Source: Brevundimonas huaxiensis
GTDB lineage: Bacteria; Pseudomonadota; Alphaproteobacteria; Caulobacterales; Caulobacteraceae
Length of the DNA: 64,000 nucleotides
Direction: 5' to 3'
NCBI RefSeq assembly: GCF_014218725.1
Contig: NZ_JABBJE010000004.1
Location: forward strand, 186,001 to 250,000
The notes beneath the pieces are model-generated. The model had not been told where the DNA came from, did not search any database, and saw nothing but the letters and a program-made list of their open reading frames with translations. Numbering within the stretch: position 1 is the first letter of the stretch; each line of letters begins with the position of its first letter. This document shows positions 18,757 through 28,007 of the stretch, in pieces. Both the position numbers and the translations under genes were made by a program.

Positions 18757-21272
18757 GGTCGTTGTCCAATCCGCCCGCTGAACGCTGGCGGCGAAATATC
18801 CTCGAAAAAGCCCGCCGCCAGGTCCGGCGGCGGTCTCAGGCGACTAAAGGGCCGTGCGCGGCGGTCAAAATGGGGATTGTAAAAGGGATCAGGCAGCATC
18901 TTCTTGGACCACCTACGCCATAGACTCCCCAAGGCGCGCCTTGCCTCAGCGCGCGCGGTTTCGGTCGCCCCACAGCCACGCGTCTTCGACTCCAGATGAT
19001 AAAGAGTGGCGAAGGGCGTATAGATCACCGAGTAGCCGGCGTCTCGTGCTCTGAAGCAAAAATCCACGTCGTTGCCGTCGACTGGAAATTCCACGGCGTC
19101 AAAGCCGCCAAGGGCCAGAAATGTAGATCGGCGAACCGCCAGACATGCGCCGGTCACGGCAATCGTTTCGTGCGCTAAGGCATGGCGGCCCAAGTAACCG
19201 CCGTCACTACCCTCTTCCCCAACCCCCTCGTGCACAAGAAACTCGTTGGGGTCTTCCCTCGCCACGAAGCCGGCATGTTGTAGTGTGCCGTCCTCGTAAA
19301 GAAGGCGGCACCCCACAGCGCCAACTCCGGGCTGCAGGGCCCTGGAAGCAAGTTCGTCGAGCCAGTCGGGGCTTAAAACGATCGTATCGTTATTCAAGAA
19401 TATCAGAACGTCAGCGTCACACTGTTCGGCGGCGATATTATTCATAAGCGCCCAGTTGAACTCGCCATCATAGTCTATCGTGTGGATAAGACCGGACGCG
19501 TTGGCCTCGTTCAAGAATGAAATTGTTTCTTCGCAAACGCTCTGATGATTGACGACGACAACATCAACATGTGAAAAATTGAAAAGCCGACTATTGACGA
19601 TACTGTCGATGCAGGGCCGGACTAGATCCATGCGATCTTTCGTCGGTATGATGACTGCAACCTTACAAGGCTCTGGCGGAATTTTGACCCTGATGGCGCC
19701 CGTTAGGTTTTCCCCCAGTATATCGGAATGATTGACGATATATGCTTTCACGCTGAGAGTAGATAGATATGACTTTATCGTCGAAATCCATCCATTATCA
19801 TTGTTTGTCCATTTTATTGGCTTTGAATATAGCAAGGAAGGAATGTGTATTGCTTGTCCGTCTACGATAAGAGCCAGCGCGCTTTGCAGGGTTTGATTAT
19901 TACAATCCATCGGAATGGCGCGAATGGAATTCCAAAATGATCGTCTGAAAGAAACGGCGTTGCCGATGTAAGGGTTCTGGATTAGGAGTTCTCTGTCAAA
20001 CGACGGTTTGAAGTACGGCTGAGAATGGACTGTGATGCCGTCTTCATTTTCATAGTAGTGATCTTCATCGCAATATAACATATTCGCGTCTATGTTACTG
20101 TCGCCGTAGTAAGCGAATAAGGACAGGGCGTCGGGATGAAGGACCGCACCAGCCGACAGCACATGTACTAAATCAGCAAGCCTATTTATAGATAAGTCCT
20201 GTATCCAGTTTTCTTGTGGGCCAACATTCAAAACATCCACCAGAATTCCATTCTGGTTTCTTGCACGATCCGTTATTCCCAAAACCAACGCCGCATTTTC
20301 AGACGAGGTCACAACGGTTATGTAAAAGTGAGAATGCCTCTGAGCGATAATGCTACTAAGGGATCGTTCAATGTCATCGGCTGTCGAGCTGAGCCCATTT
20401 AGTACGACATGTATGCCTGTTCCGGAAAATTTATCCGGACCAATTTCGGCATCTCGCCTCCATCGATTGTAGTAGGCGTCGTATCCGACATTTGATTTCG
20501 AGTTAGATGACAATTCTATTTCGTCGAAACCGCCTCCGATTTCGGAACCAGGCATGATCTCCGTCGACGCAAAGAAGAGCCCGGTTAGGCAGTCCTTTAT
20601 GTCGACGTTGGAAAATCTGTGTCTGTTAAAATCTTGCGGCAAGGAAAATTCAAAGCCAACGCACGCATCAACTCCCAGTTGGTCCTCAAGATCAGGCCTG
20701 CGAACTGTCGCAGCCGTGCTACAGACGAATTTTCCGTTCAGCCAGCATTCTACGCGTAGCTGAGTTAGTCGGCGATCGTGGTGGACGACCCAGCCACGAA
20801 CAAATTTCGAGTCCGCATAATCTATGCGGCCTTCAAGGTTGGCCGCACTGTCCGCGATCTGACTTATCTTTTTTATCGCCGATACTGTCGGCATCGCGCC
20901 GATGTCTGCGAGGTCCCGGCTGGTGAGCACTGTTGCTATGATCTGAAGGTGGGTTCTGGCATTCGACAGGCGAAGGCGCTGCTCATCAGTGAACCTTAGT
21001 CGGCCGGCCGCCCAGGCCTTCAGATCGGACGCTGCTGTGGTATGTGCCGCGCGTGGAAGGCGGCCCTGCCGTATCGGCGCAAGTGAGTTGTGTTCGAATT
21101 CATCGGAAGATAGAAACTGAACAATAGTAGCGACTATTTCGTTTCCAGAAATCGCCTCAGCTGAAGCCGGTGTTTCGGGTTCGCGCAGCAGAAAAAGTCT
21201 GTAAAGATTTGAGGCATCCTCAACGGACACCATGCCAGTCGCTGTGTGATTTTCATCTGGCGATGATTTCAT
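18753..21272 (-). CDS. Large multidomain GT2 glycosyltransferase with a DUF4214-like N-terminus
   Basis: A protein of about 839 residues. The N-terminus (LYRLFLLREPET ... FLSSDEF) resembles a DUF4214 unit. Next is a beta-sandwich-like segment (EGRIDYADSKFVRGWVV ... VRRPDLEDQLG ... GFEFSLP) of the kind found beside GT2 domains. A degenerate GT-A-like part follows, then a canonical GT2 domain (VAVIIPTKDRMDLVRPCIDS, FLNNDTIVLSPDWLDEL, GGFDAVEFPVDGNDVDFCFR). I use the ATG at 21272; 21233 is an alternative and neither has a clear Shine-Dalgarno site. The 19.4-21.2 kb part is much more AT-rich than neighbouring genes, a sign of transfer. It leads the four-gene operon down to 14817. Confidence 0.8.
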   Translation of the reverse strand: MKSSPDENHTATGMVSVEDASNLYRLFLLREPETPASAEAISGNEIVATIVQFLSSDEFEHNSLAPIRQGRLPRAAHTTAASDLKAWAAGRLRFTDEQRLRLSNARTHLQIIATVLTSRDLADIGAMPTVSAIKKISQIADSAANLEGRIDYADSKFVRGWVVHHDRRLTQLRVECWLNGKFVCSTAATVRRPDLEDQLGVDACVGFEFSLPQDFNRHRFSNVDIKDCLTGLFFASTEIMPGSEIGGGFDEIELSSNSKSNVGYDAYYNRWRRDAEIGPDKFSGTGIHVVLNGLSSTADDIERSLSSIIAQRHSHFYITVVTSSENAALVLGITDRARNQNGILVDVLNVGPQENWIQDLSINRLADLVHVLSAGAVLHPDALSLFAYYGDSNIDANMLYCDEDHYYENEDGITVHSQPYFKPSFDRELLIQNPYIGNAVSFRRSFWNSIRAIPMDCNNQTLQSALALIVDGQAIHIPSLLYSKPIKWTNNDNGWISTIKSYLSTLSVKAYIVNHSDILGENLTGAIRVKIPPEPCKVAVIIPTKDRMDLVRPCIDSIVNSRLFNFSHVDVVVVNHQSVCEETISFLNEANASGLIHTIDYDGEFNWALMNNIAAEQCDADVLIFLNNDTIVLSPDWLDELASRALQPGVGAVGCRLLYEDGTLQHAGFVAREDPNEFLVHEGVGEEGSDGGYLGRHALAHETIAVTGACLAVRRSTFLALGGFDAVEFPVDGNDVDFCFRARDAGYSVIYTPFATLYHLESKTRGCGATETARAEARRALGSLWRRWSKKMLPDPFYNPHFDRRARPFSRLRPPPDLAAGFFEDISPPAFSGRIGQRP

Positions 21273-21392
21273 TGAACCGAAGCTGAATTTGATGTGAAGC
21301 AATAAGGCAGGGCGTCTGGTATGCCATGGCCGCTGCGAGATTCAAACTGTCAGGAAAGGGAAGGGCGCCGGCTCTTGTTTGCGAGACGCCCA

Positions 21393-21418
21393 TGGCAATG
21401 CCGCTCTCGGCATTGCCA
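21393..21418. promoter_or_regulatory. Perfect 11-bp inverted repeat before the second sulfotransferase
   Basis: TGGCAATGCCG (21393-21403) and CGGCATTGCCA (21408-21418) are exact reverse complements around a CTCT loop. There is no T run, so a terminator is unlikely. It lies between the divergent GT2 and sulfotransferase genes, 30 bp before the ATG at 21448, where it could be an operator or an mRNA hairpin in the leader. Confidence 0.55.
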
Positions 21419-21447
21419 TACGAGAGAAGGGGCTTCAAACAAGCGCC

Positions 21448-22188
21448 ATGAACGACTTACCGACAAAACGGACAGCATTTGTTGTCCTGGGCATGCATCG
21501 GAGCGGCACATCTTCTGTCGCTGGCGTGCTTGCGCTGTTGGGGGCGACGCCGCCCCGGACCCTGATGGGCCCCAAGCCAGAGAATCCGAAAGGATTCTGG
21601 GAGAGCGAGGTGCTCATGGCGTTCAACGACGAAATTCTGACCCGGGCCGGATCGGCATGGGACGACCCTGCCCCCCTGGACCAAGGCGTCTTCGATGGCG
21701 CTCAGGGCGACGACCTTCGCCGCCGCGCGCGCGAGAAACTGAATGAGGAGTTCGGCGACGCCGACACCATCGTGATCAAGGATCCGCGCATCTGCCGCTT
21801 TTACCCCTTCTGGCGGGAAGCTTTATTGGGGCGCGGCTACGAACCGTTCGTCATTCTGCCGCTTCGTGATCCGGCCGAAGTGGCTGCCTCGCTTGCGGCG
21901 CGCAATGGCATGTCCATGGCCGACGGGCTTAGGCTGTGGCGCGCATATGTAACTGACGCTGAGCAGGCGACGCGAGGCCATCAGCGAAAGGCCATTACGT
22001 GGAGACACCTTTTTGAAGATTGGCAGTCGATAGTATCGACAATCAGCGCAATGTCCGGTGTTGTCTTTGCAGGCAAGGAGGAAGAAGTGGATAGATTTTT
22101 GAGCCCTCATCTCTCAACATTTTTGTCTGCTGATATTCTACCGGTAGATGCCGAATATCGATCGATATACGATAATCTCAGAGGATAG
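21448..22188 (+). CDS. PAPS-dependent sulfotransferase family protein (second copy)
   Basis: A 246-residue paralogue of the protein at 10201-10899. GMHRSGTS (about 15-22) is the phosphosulfate loop and LRDPAEVAASLAARNG the 3'-phosphate site. KDPRICRFYPFW between them is typical of this bacterial subfamily. The start ATG at 21448 puts the P-loop at the same distance from the N-terminus as in the other copy. The 5' two-thirds is GC-rich and the last 250 nt abruptly AT-rich, so the edge of the imported segment may fall inside the gene. Confidence 0.85.
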   Translation: MNDLPTKRTAFVVLGMHRSGTSSVAGVLALLGATPPRTLMGPKPENPKGFWESEVLMAFNDEILTRAGSAWDDPAPLDQGVFDGAQGDDLRRRAREKLNEEFGDADTIVIKDPRICRFYPFWREALLGRGYEPFVILPLRDPAEVAASLAARNGMSMADGLRLWRAYVTDAEQATRGHQRKAITWRHLFEDWQSIVSTISAMSGVVFAGKEEEVDRFLSPHLSTFLSADILPVDAEYRSIYDNLRG

Positions 22189-22326
22189 GAATCCTGCATA
22201 ATAGGTAGATTCCGAAGGTCGTGTCGGATCATGTCATTTGAGATAACTGATCCCAAATGACAAGGTCTTGTGGATACATGTGCATCTTTGCCATGTAAAA
22301 TTATCTTATCGATAGGGCTTCAATAA

Positions 22327-24051
22327 ATGGCACATGAATTGAGAATTTTCTCGGGTGCTTTTCATACGAGTTATCAATATAACCTTGCTACTGCTTTTCC
22401 GGAGCACGAGTGGAGCTTTCTTGGTCCTTGGTCGTCCAATCGTCCAATCACCGACAACGTCGTAATCGATCGGTCTGATGATATAGACCAATATGATTTG
22501 TACTTAGCCCACTCCCCGCGCGAATTTATTAGACTTGCTGGTCGATTGGACCGATTGGGAATCAGTCGCGCACGTCTAGTTTACATCACTCACTGGGGTT
22601 ATCAGCCCAAGCAGTGGATTCATGTCTACGACGACGTATCTCTTGAGGTTTTCACAAGAGATGTATCAATGTCGCCCATAGTTTGCGTGTCTCACTATAT
22701 GCCTAAGCAGTTCGGTTTCTATTCCGACGTAGCCATAGAGGTTATACCGCATTTTATACCGCAAGAATTGTTCGATGAAGCGGTTTGGAAAGATGGCGGC
22801 ACGAGTTATGTAAATATTGTTAATTCGTTCTATGCGCCAGAACGAGGCGTAGGCGCCGATTTTTGGGACTCCTTGCCGATCTCAAAGTGTTTGTACGGGG
22901 GGGGGAACAGGCCATCGGATGGAGGAAATCTGAATTCGGTTTCCGAGTTTAAATCAGCTATTACTCGAGCTCGAGCATATCTGTGGACTGCCGACGCTGC
23001 CGCTACATCTTTCGCACCGCTCGAGGCAATGGCTCTGGGGTGCCCCATGATTGCACCTGACAATGCAGATTGGAAAACAGACTTCGAACATGGGCGTGAA
23101 ATACTGCTTTATAAAGCAGGCGATAAAGAATCCTGCCTTGAACAGATTCACGCGTTTGAATCGAGTTCTGATCTAAGGCGCTCACTATCAGAATGTGGCA
23201 GGGCTGCAGTTCTTCAGCGATTTAAGAAGGAACTATTCCGAGGCCGCTGGCAGAGAATTATCAGCGCTGCGATGACAGTACCGAAATTTGACAAGCATCA
23301 GATCGATTATTGCGTTCGCCGCGGTGCTGGCGTTATGCGTCGAGACGACGGCTTGTTCGATCTAGCGACGGAAATCACGTTAGACAATGCTGCGATCAAG
23401 GTGGTTCATCCCCAGTCTGACGAGACTGATATCCGACGGGAATTGCGAAATAAATCCAATTCAATCGACCTGTTGGAAGGGTTTTCCGCCGCGGCCGCTC
23501 GGCTAAGTAGTGACGATTTGTCAATATCGGTGTCCAAGGACTATGGTGCGCTCACACAACTTCTTATTTCGCAGGGGTGCGCTGTCGAAGTGCTGACAGA
23601 GCCGGAGTTTATGCGCTTCGAGAAAAGGACGCATGATTTCAATGATGCACTTTATAAAGGCATTTATAATCCGTTACTAAGATTTCCCGATAATGATGAC
23701 CGCAAATTCGTTTCTAAGTGGGCCGATGTTGATATCGGTTCTTTGGTAGGAAGAAACAATTCACGGATTGTGGTGTTTCTTAATTTTGACGGTCGTGAAC
23801 CTGGTTTGATCAACGACATGCTCGAATCCGGATTTCGACCAAGACTATTCATCGCGAATTGCATGCCAGACTCATCCTGGGCGAAAGGGTGTCACGTCGA
23901 AGTCATCGTTGAAAAATTAAATCAAAATGGATACCATATAGAGTTTCTGTCTATTCCCGGTCTCGAAGATATTAGGGGTGAGATTGCGGAGGGCGATACA
24001 ATACCAAAGCGGCATAGATACGTACTAAGGGCTAGCCGCCAGGAGCATTAA
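22327..24051 (+). CDS. GT-B type glycosyltransferase containing a G9 tract
   Basis: A 574-residue protein. The N-terminal 330 residues look like a GT-B glycosyltransferase: VYITHWGYQPKQWIHVYDD, IVCVSHYMPKQ, then SFAPLEAMALGCPMIAPDNADW (donor-side acidic motif) and a C-terminal helix (AAVLQRFKKELFRGRW). The remaining 240 residues are unrecognised. The gene is strongly AT-rich compared with argB next door, and its codon use differs (many ATA, TTA, AGA), pointing to horizontal origin. A run of nine Gs at 22897-22905 encodes three Gly residues (LYGGGNR) and is in frame here. Confidence 0.65.
   Translation: MAHELRIFSGAFHTSYQYNLATAFPEHEWSFLGPWSSNRPITDNVVIDRSDDIDQYDLYLAHSPREFIRLAGRLDRLGISRARLVYITHWGYQPKQWIHVYDDVSLEVFTRDVSMSPIVCVSHYMPKQFGFYSDVAIEVIPHFIPQELFDEAVWKDGGTSYVNIVNSFYAPERGVGADFWDSLPISKCLYGGGNRPSDGGNLNSVSEFKSAITRARAYLWTADAAATSFAPLEAMALGCPMIAPDNADWKTDFEHGREILLYKAGDKESCLEQIHAFESSSDLRRSLSECGRAAVLQRFKKELFRGRWQRIISAAMTVPKFDKHQIDYCVRRGAGVMRRDDGLFDLATEITLDNAAIKVVHPQSDETDIRRELRNKSNSIDLLEGFSAAAARLSSDDLSISVSKDYGALTQLLISQGCAVEVLTEPEFMRFEKRTHDFNDALYKGIYNPLLRFPDNDDRKFVSKWADVDIGSLVGRNNSRIVVFLNFDGREPGLINDMLESGFRPRLFIANCMPDSSWAKGCHVEVIVEKLNQNGYHIEFLSIPGLEDIRGEIAEGDTIPKRHRYVLRASRQEH
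22897..22905 (+). repeat. Poly-G (G9) tract inside a glycosyltransferase gene
   Basis: Nine consecutive guanines in an otherwise AT-rich gene. Homopolymeric G tracts of this length are classic sites of slipped-strand mispairing; gain or loss of one base would truncate the protein about one third of the way in. In this assembly the frame is open. Confidence 0.9.
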
Positions 24052-24114
24052 GCTAACCATGTGATCGCTTATGTGAGTGACTTCTCCGTCGCCCCCCGCT
24101 ATCTCGCGCGCGTG

Positions 24115-25044
24115 ATGAACGAAACAGAACGCCAGTCGGAAGAACGCAGCTGGGAGACGGCGAAGACGCTCGCCGAGGCCTTGCCGTATATTCAGGTGTA
24201 TGACCGCGAGACTGTGGTCATCAAATACGGCGGTCACGCCATGGGCGAGAGCGCCGTGGCGCGTCAGTTTGCGGCCGATGTGGTGCTGCTGAAGCTGATG
24301 GGCGTGAACCCGGTGGTGGTGCACGGCGGCGGGCCGCAGATCAGCGCCATGCTGGACAAGGCGGGGGTGAAGTCCAGCTTCGTCGACGGGCTGCGGGTCA
24401 CCGATCCGGCGACGATGGAAGTCGCCGAGATGGTGCTGTCGGGCGCCGTGAACAAGGAGATCGCGCACTGGATCACCATGGCCGGCAAGGAGGCGGACGT
24501 GCGCGGCGTCGGCCTATCGGGCAAGGACGCCGGTCTGCTGACGGTCGAGAAAACGCGTCGCACCAAGCGCGATCCCGACAGCATGATCGAGCACGAGGTC
24601 GATCTGGGCTATGTCGGCGAACCGACCAAGGTCGATCCCAAGCTGATCGCCGGCCTGATCGCGTCCGAGACCGAAGACTGGGTGCCGGTCATCGCCCCGA
24701 TCGGCGTGGCCGAAGACGGCCAGACCTACAACGTCAACGCCGACACAGTGGCCGGCGCCGTGGCGGGTTCGCTGGACGCCAAGCGGATGTTGTTGCTGAC
24801 GGACGTGCCGGGGGTGAAGGGCGCGGACGGCGACATCATCCGCCAGATGACGCTGGACGAGGCGCAAAACCTGATCGACACAGGCGTCGCCACCGGCGGC
24901 ATGATCCCCAAGCTGGAGACGGCCATGGCCGCCGTTCGCGCGGGCGTCGAGGCGGTGGTCATTCTGGACGGGCGTCGGCCGCACGCCATGCTGGTCGAGT
25001 TGTTCACCGAGTTCGGCGCCGGCACCCTGGTGAAGGCGTCTTGA
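24115..25044 (+). CDS. argB: Acetylglutamate kinase
   Basis: Second step of arginine synthesis, phosphorylating N-acetyl-L-glutamate. The 309-residue product has the amino-acid-kinase features [11 protein letters not shown] near the N-terminus, VVHGGGPQI (acetylglutamate-binding glycine loop), [16 protein letters not shown] and the C-terminal [11 protein letters not shown]...[13 protein letters not shown]. The start is taken as ATG 24115, which gives the alphaproteobacterial N-terminus MNETERQ; an upstream GTG at 24061 would add 18 unlikely residues. It is followed without a gap by the HAD gene and dapD. Confidence 0.97.
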   Translation: MNETERQSEERSWETAKTLAEALPYIQVYDRETVVIKYGGHAMGESAVARQFAADVVLLKLMGVNPVVVHGGGPQISAMLDKAGVKSSFVDGLRVTDPATMEVAEMVLSGAVNKEIAHWITMAGKEADVRGVGLSGKDAGLLTVEKTRRTKRDPDSMIEHEVDLGYVGEPTKVDPKLIAGLIASETEDWVPVIAPIGVAEDGQTYNVNADTVAGAVAGSLDAKRMLLLTDVPGVKGADGDIIRQMTLDEAQNLIDTGVATGGMIPKLETAMAAVRAGVEAVVILDGRRPHAMLVELFTEFGAGTLVKAS

Positions 25045-25711
25045 GCGACCCCCATTCCACATCCCTTGGGCATGTGCGCGCTTGGGTGTTCGACATGGAC
25101 GACACCCTGTATCCGCGCGAGCAGGGTCTGATGCGGCTGGTCCAGGCGCGCATCAACGCCTTCGTGGTTGAGGCCGTCGGGCTAGAGCCCGAGGCTGCGG
25201 CCGCGATGCAGCGCCAGTTCCTGGACGAACACGGCACGACCCTGGCCGGACTGATGGCCAACTATGCCGTCGATACCGAACGGTTCCTGCGCGAGGTGCA
25301 CGACGTGCCGCTGGACGGGGTCGAGCCCAACCCGCGTTTGGCCGAGCGACTTAAAGCTCTGCCCGGTCGTTGCTATGTCTTCACCAATGGCGCGCGCGAC
25401 TACGCGCATCGTGTGCTGGACCGGATCGGGGTCGCCGACTGTTTCGAAGGCGTCTTCGCCATCGAGGATGGGGATCTGACGCCCAAGCCCAATCCCGCGA
25501 CCTTCCGCCGGATGCTGGAGCAATTCGACATTGATCCGCACCGATCCGCGTTCTTCGAGGACACGCCCAAGAACCTGGAGCCGGCCAAGGCGCTGGGCAT
25601 GGCGACGGTCCTGATCGGCGACGGCCATGGCAAGCCGATCGAGTCGCACATCGACCATGTGGCCCCGGACCTTCTCGACTTCCTCTCCCACCTGACCTTC
25701 AAGGACGCCGC

Positions 25712-25715
<4 letters not shown>
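25041..25715 (+). CDS. Pyrimidine 5'-nucleotidase-type HAD hydrolase
   Basis: A 224-residue HAD-superfamily phosphatase. Motif I is FDMDDTLYP (nucleophile Asp), motif II FTNGA, Lys in LTPKPNP and motif [11 protein letters not shown]. The DDTLYP form and the cap size match the SDT1/pyrimidine 5'-nucleotidase group. The TTG start at 25041 overlaps the argB stop, and the end overlaps dapD (ATGA). The order argB-HAD-dapD is conserved in caulobacters, but the substrate in this context is not known. Confidence 0.88.
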
Positions 25716-26581
<866 letters not shown>

Positions 26582-27917
26582 TCAGGCGGCGACGCGGACC
26601 GATTCGATCCGGGGCGCGTCGAACGTCGCGTGAAGGGTGAAGGTTGATCCCTGACCGGGAGTCGACGTCACGGTGATCTCGCCGTCCATCAGGGCGGCCA
26701 GACGCTGACAGATGCTGAGGCCCAGGCCGGTGCCGCCGAACTTGCGGGTGGACGACCCGTCCACCTGAGAGAAGGGCTGGAACAGTCGGGTCAGATCGTC
26801 GGCGGCGATGCCGATGCCGGAATCGGCCACCCCAAGCCGCAAGGTCGTGCGATCCTCGCCTGCCGGCTCGCTCTCTATAATCAGGCGAACCTCGCCCTGC
26901 GGCGTGAACTTGATGGCGTTGGCCAGCAGATTATGCGTCACCTGGGCCAGACGCAGCGGGTCCATTCTGAGAAGCGGCGGTAACGGGCCGCGGATGTCGG
27001 TCGCGAAGGTCAGTCCGCGCGCCTCGGCCTGGGCCTTGAACGGACCCGTCAACCGGGCGGCGAGGGTCTCGGCTTCGACATCGACGAAGTCCAACTCCAT
27101 CTTGCCGGATTCGATCTTGGTAATGTCGAGGATGTCGTTCAGCAGCACCATAAGCCCTTCGCCGGAATCGCGGATCACGCCGACGAACTCCTTCTGGCGG
27201 TCGCTGAGCTCGGACATCTGCAACAGTTGCGCGGCCCCCAGAACCCCGTTCATCGGCGTGCGAAGCATGAGAGATGACGCCCAGGAAGTTGGATTTGGCG
27301 GCGCTGGCGGCGTTGGCGCTATCGCGCGCGGTTTCGAGTTCGGCGATCAGTTCGGCCTGGCGACGGTTGACGGCTTCCAGATCGCTGTCCTTCATCTGGG
27401 TGATGGCCACCTTGATCAGCAAGGCCAGCGCCAGAACCGGGATCATGCTGACGACCACCCAAAAGCCGGGCGTGCCCCACAGTTGTGCGAACAGCAGCAC
27501 CACGACCACCGAATAGGGCGCCGACGCGATCAAGGCCTCGCGGGGCGCGGCGCGCATCTGGGTGAAAACCAGCACATAACCGGCCATGAGAAGCGCCACG
27601 CCCAGCGGCACGCCATAGGTCCCGCCGTAAAGGAAGGCGAGCAGCGGCGCCGCCGACCAGGCGATGCAGGAAATGGTGGCGGCCGTCAGCTTGATCCGGC
27701 CGTGCAGTTGCTCATCTCGGATCACCAAGACCCGTTCGGCGAACGTGCGCAGCAGGCCTGACGCGGTCGCCGCTGCAAACCACAACACTGCGGTCGCCCA
27801 ATCGGTGACGGTGAACAGGGCAACCGCCCAACTGGCGATGATCAGATACCGCATGTGACCGTCCGCAATCAGATGCTGGAGCAGGGAACGGCCGGGGTGG
27901 GTCTTGAACGTCGTCAT
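26582..27917 (-). pseudogene. Membrane histidine kinase broken by a 2-nt deletion in the H-box
   Basis: The upstream part (27917 to about 27267) encodes five to six membrane helices, a short coiled coil and AAKSNFLGVISH. At 27266/27267 the frame is lost: CATGCTTCGC is present where a typical H-box (SHELRTP) needs CATGAGCTTCGC. The downstream frame resumes with LRTPMNGVLG and carries an intact HATPase domain (N box LLANAIKFT, DSGIGIA, GGTGLGLSI) to 26582. A 2-nt deletion therefore separates the sensor and phospho-His from the catalytic domain. The ATG within CATGCTT could still start a detached ATPase domain. A sequencing error cannot be excluded. The N-terminal start is uncertain (27917 ATG, or upstream 27995). 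Confidence 0.85.
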
Positions 27918-28007
27918 CTTCGGATCTCGTCGAGCGATGGTCCAAAGTGGCGCGTCCTCACCTAAGATACGATGAACGCTGGGTATTGTGCCCAAAATGT
28001 CCGGGCG

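Noticed and set aside
9290-24051. Considered as a prophage or integrative element
   Set aside because: No integrase, phage structural gene, tRNA-linked att repeat or mobility gene is present; composition shift alone supports transfer but not the vehicle.
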